Source: Deltaproteobacteria bacterium
Lineage (GTDB): Bacteria > Desulfobacterota > Syntrophia > Syntrophales > JAAYKM01
NCBI GenBank assembly: GCA_019136935.1
Contig: JAGVTI010000059.1
Coordinates: 1-9,053 of the forward strand
Direction of reading: 5' to 3'
Length of the DNA: 9,053 bases
Every line of letters starts with the position of its first letter. Positions within the stretch are counted from its first letter, which is position 1. The notes under the pieces were generated by a model, which did no database searches, was not told the origin of the DNA, and saw only the letters and a program-made list of their open reading frames with translations. Shown piece after piece: positions 6,331-9,053 of the stretch. The position numbers and the translations under genes were made by a program.

Positions 6331-7023
6331 TCAAGGAGGTGTTGACCCGTCGCCCCTGGCCGCGTCGACAAAGGCGCGTACCCGGCCGGGATCTTTCTTT
6401 CCGGAGGGATTCTCCACGCCGCTGATCACATCGACTCCGTAAGGATGGACGGCTGCAATCGCCCGGCCGACATTGCCGGCATTCAATCCTCCGGCAAGAA
6501 CGACCGGCAGGCGCACACCGTCGCGGATTTTACGCGCAACCCTCCAGTCGATGCACAAACCCGTTCCCGCCGGGCGGCTCCCGCTGACCGAATCCAGCAC
6601 CAGGGCATCCACCCCCGTTTCCTCGATCCGTCTTGCCGCGTCAAGAGGATCCTCACAAACGGTCCGGCACGTCCCCGTCTCAACGGAAAAACGCACCGCC
6701 TTGATGACCTGTGCCCCACAGGACCGGATTGCGGCAACCAAATCCGCCGTCACGGAAAGCGGCTCGTTCCCGTGGAGCTGAACGGCATGAGGTTTGAGAA
6801 ATTCCGCCAGAGCCACAACCGCCTGCGGATCATCGCCGACCACGATCACCCTCGAAACGAAAGGGGGCACCCGTCTCATCAGTTCCCGGGCCTTCCGCCT
6901 GTCGATATTCCATGGCACATCCGCGGGATATTCGACAACAAAACCAAGAGCATGAACGCCTGCCCGGACGCAGACACGGATGTCTTCCTCACGGGTCAAG
7001 CCGCATATCTTGATGCGCGTCAT
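6331..7023 (-). CDS. trpF: Phosphoribosylanthranilate isomerase
   Basis: TrpF performs the Amadori rearrangement of phosphoribosylanthranilate to CdRP in tryptophan synthesis. The start ATG at 7023 gives 230 residues beginning MTRIKICGLT, with the catalytic general base Cys7 in the standard place; an upstream in-frame ATG at 7071 lies inside trpC and is unlikely. Further motifs are AVQLHGNEP, VIKAVRF, VDALVLDSVSG with the catalytic Asp, and VVLAGGLNAGNVGRAI, all in barrel order. The ATG overlaps the TGA of trpC as ATGA, so translation is coupled. The GFVVEYPADVPWNI segment resembles archaeal (methanogen-type) TrpF more than the usual bacterial form with serine and arginine there; this comparison is from memory. 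No strong terminator follows; only weak 4-5 bp hairpins lie at 6311-6336. Confidence 0.93.
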   Translation of the reverse strand: MTRIKICGLTREEDIRVCVRAGVHALGFVVEYPADVPWNIDRRKARELMRRVPPFVSRVIVVGDDPQAVVALAEFLKPHAVQLHGNEPLSVTADLVAAIRSCGAQVIKAVRFSVETGTCRTVCEDPLDAARRIEETGVDALVLDSVSGSRPAGTGLCIDWRVARKIRDGVRLPVVLAGGLNAGNVGRAIAAVHPYGVDVISGVENPSGKKDPGRVRAFVDAARGDGSTPP

Positions 7024-7757
7024 ACGGGCCACCCCACGCCGATCAATTCCGACAGAAAGCCGGCCATGCATTCCGACTTCAAAACCGCCGTCCCGATCAG
7101 GACTGCATCGGCGCCGCTTCTGCCGACACGCCGAACTTCTCCGGCGTGATGGATCGAACTTTCGCTGATAAGCGGCCGATCCCTTCTACAGGCGGCGGCA
7201 AGCGTCTCCGTCCTGTCCACATTGCCGTCGTCTGTTTCGTAGATCGTAATGTCGCGGTTGTTGATCCCCATCAAATCGAATTCGAGACACGCCATCTTCC
7301 CCATTTCCTCGATCGTGTGCACCTCCACCAGGGTTTCCAGGCCCTGACTCCGGGCTTCGTCGACCAGGCAAATCAGTTGTTCCGTCCCGAGCATGGCGGC
7401 GATCAGCAGGACCGCCGAGGCCCCGCAATCGGCCGATTCCCGAATCTGCCGCGCCGAGGTGATGAAATCTTTATGAAGCACCGGGACATCAACGGCGGCG
7501 GCGATGGCGCGCAGCAGATCCATATGCCCGCCGAAATGCTCGGGCTCCGTAACAACGCTGATTCCCGCAACGGGAAGACGCGCCATTTCTTTCGCCAGCC
7601 GGACGGGATCACGCCCGCGCAGAAGGTCGCCTTCCTTGTCGGAGCGCACCTTGATCTCGGAAATCACCGGAAACCGTCCTTCTCCCTGTCTCCGTTTTAT
7701 GGATGCGGTCAGGGACCGTCTCCCTTCCCGCTTCGAAAGAACTTTATTTCCTTCCAT
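7020..7757 (-). CDS. trpC: Indole-3-glycerol-phosphate synthase
   Basis: TrpC closes the ring of CdRP to indole-3-glycerol phosphate. The 245-residue protein keeps all catalytic motifs of the barrel: VISEIKVRS (Glu and Lys), VLHKDFI (catalytic Lys), LVEVHTIEEM (Glu), GINNRD (Asn) and LISESSI (Glu and Ser; the usual Gly after the Ser is Ser here). ATG 7757 was chosen because a GGAGAGGG site precedes it and the protein then begins with plausible sequence. The frame is open to an ATG at 7847 that would overlap trpD by 11 bp, but the extra 30 residues are Pro/Ser-rich and do not look like TrpC. The N-terminal region is shorter than in most bacterial enzymes, and the KEGDLLRGRDPV loop looks archaeal-like. 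It follows trpD after 79 nt and overlaps trpF by 4 bp. Confidence 0.93.
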   Translation of the reverse strand: MEGNKVLSKREGRRSLTASIKRRQGEGRFPVISEIKVRSDKEGDLLRGRDPVRLAKEMARLPVAGISVVTEPEHFGGHMDLLRAIAAAVDVPVLHKDFITSARQIRESADCGASAVLLIAAMLGTEQLICLVDEARSQGLETLVEVHTIEEMGKMACLEFDLMGINNRDITIYETDDGNVDRTETLAAACRRDRPLISESSIHHAGEVRRVGRSGADAVLIGTAVLKSECMAGFLSELIGVGWPV

Positions 7758-7836
7758 AGAGGCAACATCCCTCTCCCCCGACGGCGATCCGGGGGAAAAT
7801 CGAATTGAAAACAATTGCGGTACCGCACCATCCGGA
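7758..7836 (-). promoter_or_regulatory. trpD-trpC gap with a 12-bp palindrome
   Basis: This 79-nt spacer contains the perfect palindrome TGCGGTACCGCA (7816-7827), the hairpin-capable GAATTGAAAACAATTG (7802-7817) directly beside it, and ATCCGGAT (7830-7837) at the trpD stop. A GGAGAGGG ribosome-binding site for trpC is at its downstream end. The spacer may carry an internal control site or be incidental. Confidence 0.35.
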
Positions 7837-9053
7837 TCAGGCAGCATGCGATTTCTCCACCAGTTCCTGGAGCTTGCGCGCTGCCGCCCCCGAATCGATG
7901 AGGGACCGGGACATTTCGATGCCGTCCTTGATGGTCGGCGCCTTGCCGCTGACATAAAGCGTGGCAGCGTTGTTCAAAACGAGGAAATCCCTGCGGGGAC
8001 CGCGTTCCGCGCCGGAAAAGAGATCCCGTATGACCTGGGCGTTGAAAGCGGGCGGACCTCCGGCGATATCCTTCAGGGTGCAGCGTTTCAAACCGAAATC
8101 CTCGGGTGTGACGTCATAATAACGGATCTGTTTCTGTTTGATCTCGGCCAGAGAGGTTTTCCCGGTCAGGGACATTTCATCCAGGCCGTCCATGCCGTGC
8201 GCCACAATAACGTGGTTGAAGTCCATCTCCGCCACCACCTGGTTTTCGGGCCCGAAGACCTTGAGCATCACCGGATGAAAATTCGGAGCGTAGATGAAAC
8301 TGATACCGATGCTTTCAATCAGGCGGGCGGCCTGCTCCGGCGTCTGGTCGATCCTGATCCCCAGCGCTTCCAGAACGTCGGCGCTGCCTGAAGGAGACGA
8401 AATGGACCGGCTGCCGTGTTTGGCCACGGGGACACCGGCCGATGCCGTCAGGATCGCATTGGCCGTACTGACATTGAACGTCGTCAGACCGCCGCCGGTT
8501 CCGCAGGTATCCGTCAGCTCCGATCCCACGGAAACTTTCACGGGAATGCAGTTCTTGCGCATGGCCTCGGCGATATAGGCCACCTCCTTGATACTCGGCC
8601 CTTTGCTGAGGAGACCGACGAGAAAACCGGCAATCTGCACGTCGGACAGCTGCCCGGCATGGATCGCGTCGATCACATCGTTGATTTCGCTTCGGTCCAG
8701 ATTGAAATTCTCCGTGAGTTTGGAAAGAATCGGCCGGATCGTGTTCTTCCCGTTCTCGGCCGTTTCAGCCGCTTCCTGCTCCGAAGGCGGGACGATTAAC
8801 GCCGCAGGAGCGCCCTCATCGAGCTCACGGAACTTGTACGTTTTGAAGGCCATCATCGTCCTGGTCGACAGAACGCCTTCCATGTTCTGCATTTTCTCCG
8901 TAACGATTTCGGACAAATACTCATATTCCCTCACCTGAATCTTGGCCAGCAGATCGTGTTCCCCGGTAACCGAATACACCTCCACCACCTCGTCAATGGC
9001 CCCCAGTTGCGTGGCGAGCCCCGGAATCATCCCTCTTTTGACTTTGAATAGAA
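7837..9053 (-). CDS. trpD: RAM (Lrp/AsnC effector) domain fused to anthranilate phosphoribosyltransferase; 5' end outside window, internal deletion
   Basis: TrpD joins anthranilate and PRPP to give phosphoribosylanthranilate. Numbering is from the ATG at 9030, but that Met is internal: the frame continues upstream to the window edge with LFKVKRG, the first strand of a RAM domain. Residues 1-66 complete that domain (EVVEVYSVTGEHDLLAKI, then a helix and strand to MMAFKTYK). Residues about 67-96 are an acidic, Ala-rich linker, and 97-397 are TrpD: DTCGTGGGLTTFNVST (174-189), PVAKHGSRSISSPSGSADVL (201-220), HGMDGLDEMS (278-287) and GPRRDFLVLNNAA (344-356). No ATG, GTG or TTG lies in the linker, so TrpD cannot start separately. 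Between Gln264 and Val265 (8238/8239) about 37 residues are missing, including the R-T-x-F-N and G-P-L-x-N-P motifs. The usual Asn in KHGNR is Ser. Activity is doubtful if the sequence is correct. Confidence 0.88.
   Translation of the reverse strand, partial: LFKVKRGMIPGLATQLGAIDEVVEVYSVTGEHDLLAKIQVREYEYLSEIVTEKMQNMEGVLSTRTMMAFKTYKFRELDEGAPAALIVPPSEQEAAETAENGKNTIRPILSKLTENFNLDRSEINDVIDAIHAGQLSDVQIAGFLVGLLSKGPSIKEVAYIAEAMRKNCIPVKVSVGSELTDTCGTGGGLTTFNVSTANAILTASAGVPVAKHGSRSISSPSGSADVLEALGIRIDQTPEQAARLIESIGISFIYAPNFHPVMLKVFGPENQVVAEMDFNHVIVAHGMDGLDEMSLTGKTSLAEIKQKQIRYYDVTPEDFGLKRCTLKDIAGGPPAFNAQVIRDLFSGAERGPRRDFLVLNNAATLYVSGKAPTIKDGIEMSRSLIDSGAAARKLQELVEKSHAA

Noticed and set aside
7755..7847. 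Longer trpC start at ATG 7847 overlapping trpD
   Set aside because: The added 30 residues are Pro/Ser-rich and unlike TrpC, while ATG 7757 has a clear ribosome-binding site.
7504..8391. 295-codon + strand frame opposite trpC and trpD
   Set aside because: It crosses two definite genes and their gap on the other strand and has no protein-like motifs.
1..9053. CRISPR array, tRNA, rRNA, insertion sequence or phage genes
   Set aside because: No repeated spacers, tRNA-like cloverleaf, rRNA sequence, transposase or integrase motif was noticed on either strand.

Overview
The window reads as bacterial chromosome of moderately high GC content from an anaerobe. Two things suggest a deltaproteobacterial-type organism (Desulfobacterota, perhaps near Syntrophus or Smithella): the gene order ccsA-like / hemA / hemC / cobA-hemD, and a flavin-reductase–rubredoxin protein typical of strict anaerobes. 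This placement is inference from gene order and protein style; no rRNA or other marker is present.

Left part, + strand (1-4379): a tetrapyrrole operon. A 5'-truncated CcsA/HemX-like membrane protein is followed after 4 nt by hemA (glutamyl-tRNA reductase). hemC (hydroxymethylbilane synthase) overlaps the end of hemA and appears to start at a non-standard ATC codon with a good Shine-Dalgarno sequence. A fused cobA-hemD gene follows (uroporphyrinogen-III methyltransferase plus uroporphyrinogen-III synthase). Together these would make uroporphyrinogen III and precorrin-2 for siroheme, cobalamin or heme. The HemD half is broken: about 20 conserved residues are missing near 3820 and the frame changes there. 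A strong hairpin at 4378-4409 closes the operon.

Middle (4435-6330): a minus-strand high-molecular-weight-rubredoxin-type protein (flavin reductase domain plus rubredoxin) has a leader containing a nested inverted repeat that ends in a T-run in its own direction of transcription. Two small + strand genes of unknown function follow (90 and 54 residues), each with a good ribosome-binding site. They lie in AT-richer, hairpin-rich intergenic DNA.

Right part, minus strand (6331-9053): tryptophan genes transcribed right to left, trpD then trpC then trpF, with trpC/trpF sharing an ATGA overlap. TrpD is unusual in two ways. Its N-terminus is a RAM (Lrp/AsnC effector-binding) domain fused by an acidic, Ala-rich linker, which suggests built-in amino-acid sensing. 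Its catalytic part lacks about 37 residues that normally carry the R-T-x-F-N / G-P-L-x-N-P region. The trp proteins resemble archaeal-type homologues in several motifs.

Most notable points: the RAM-TrpD fusion, two internal deletions in two otherwise well-kept biosynthetic genes (decay, strain variation or assembly error), the ATC start of hemC, and the structured leader of the rubredoxin-fusion gene.
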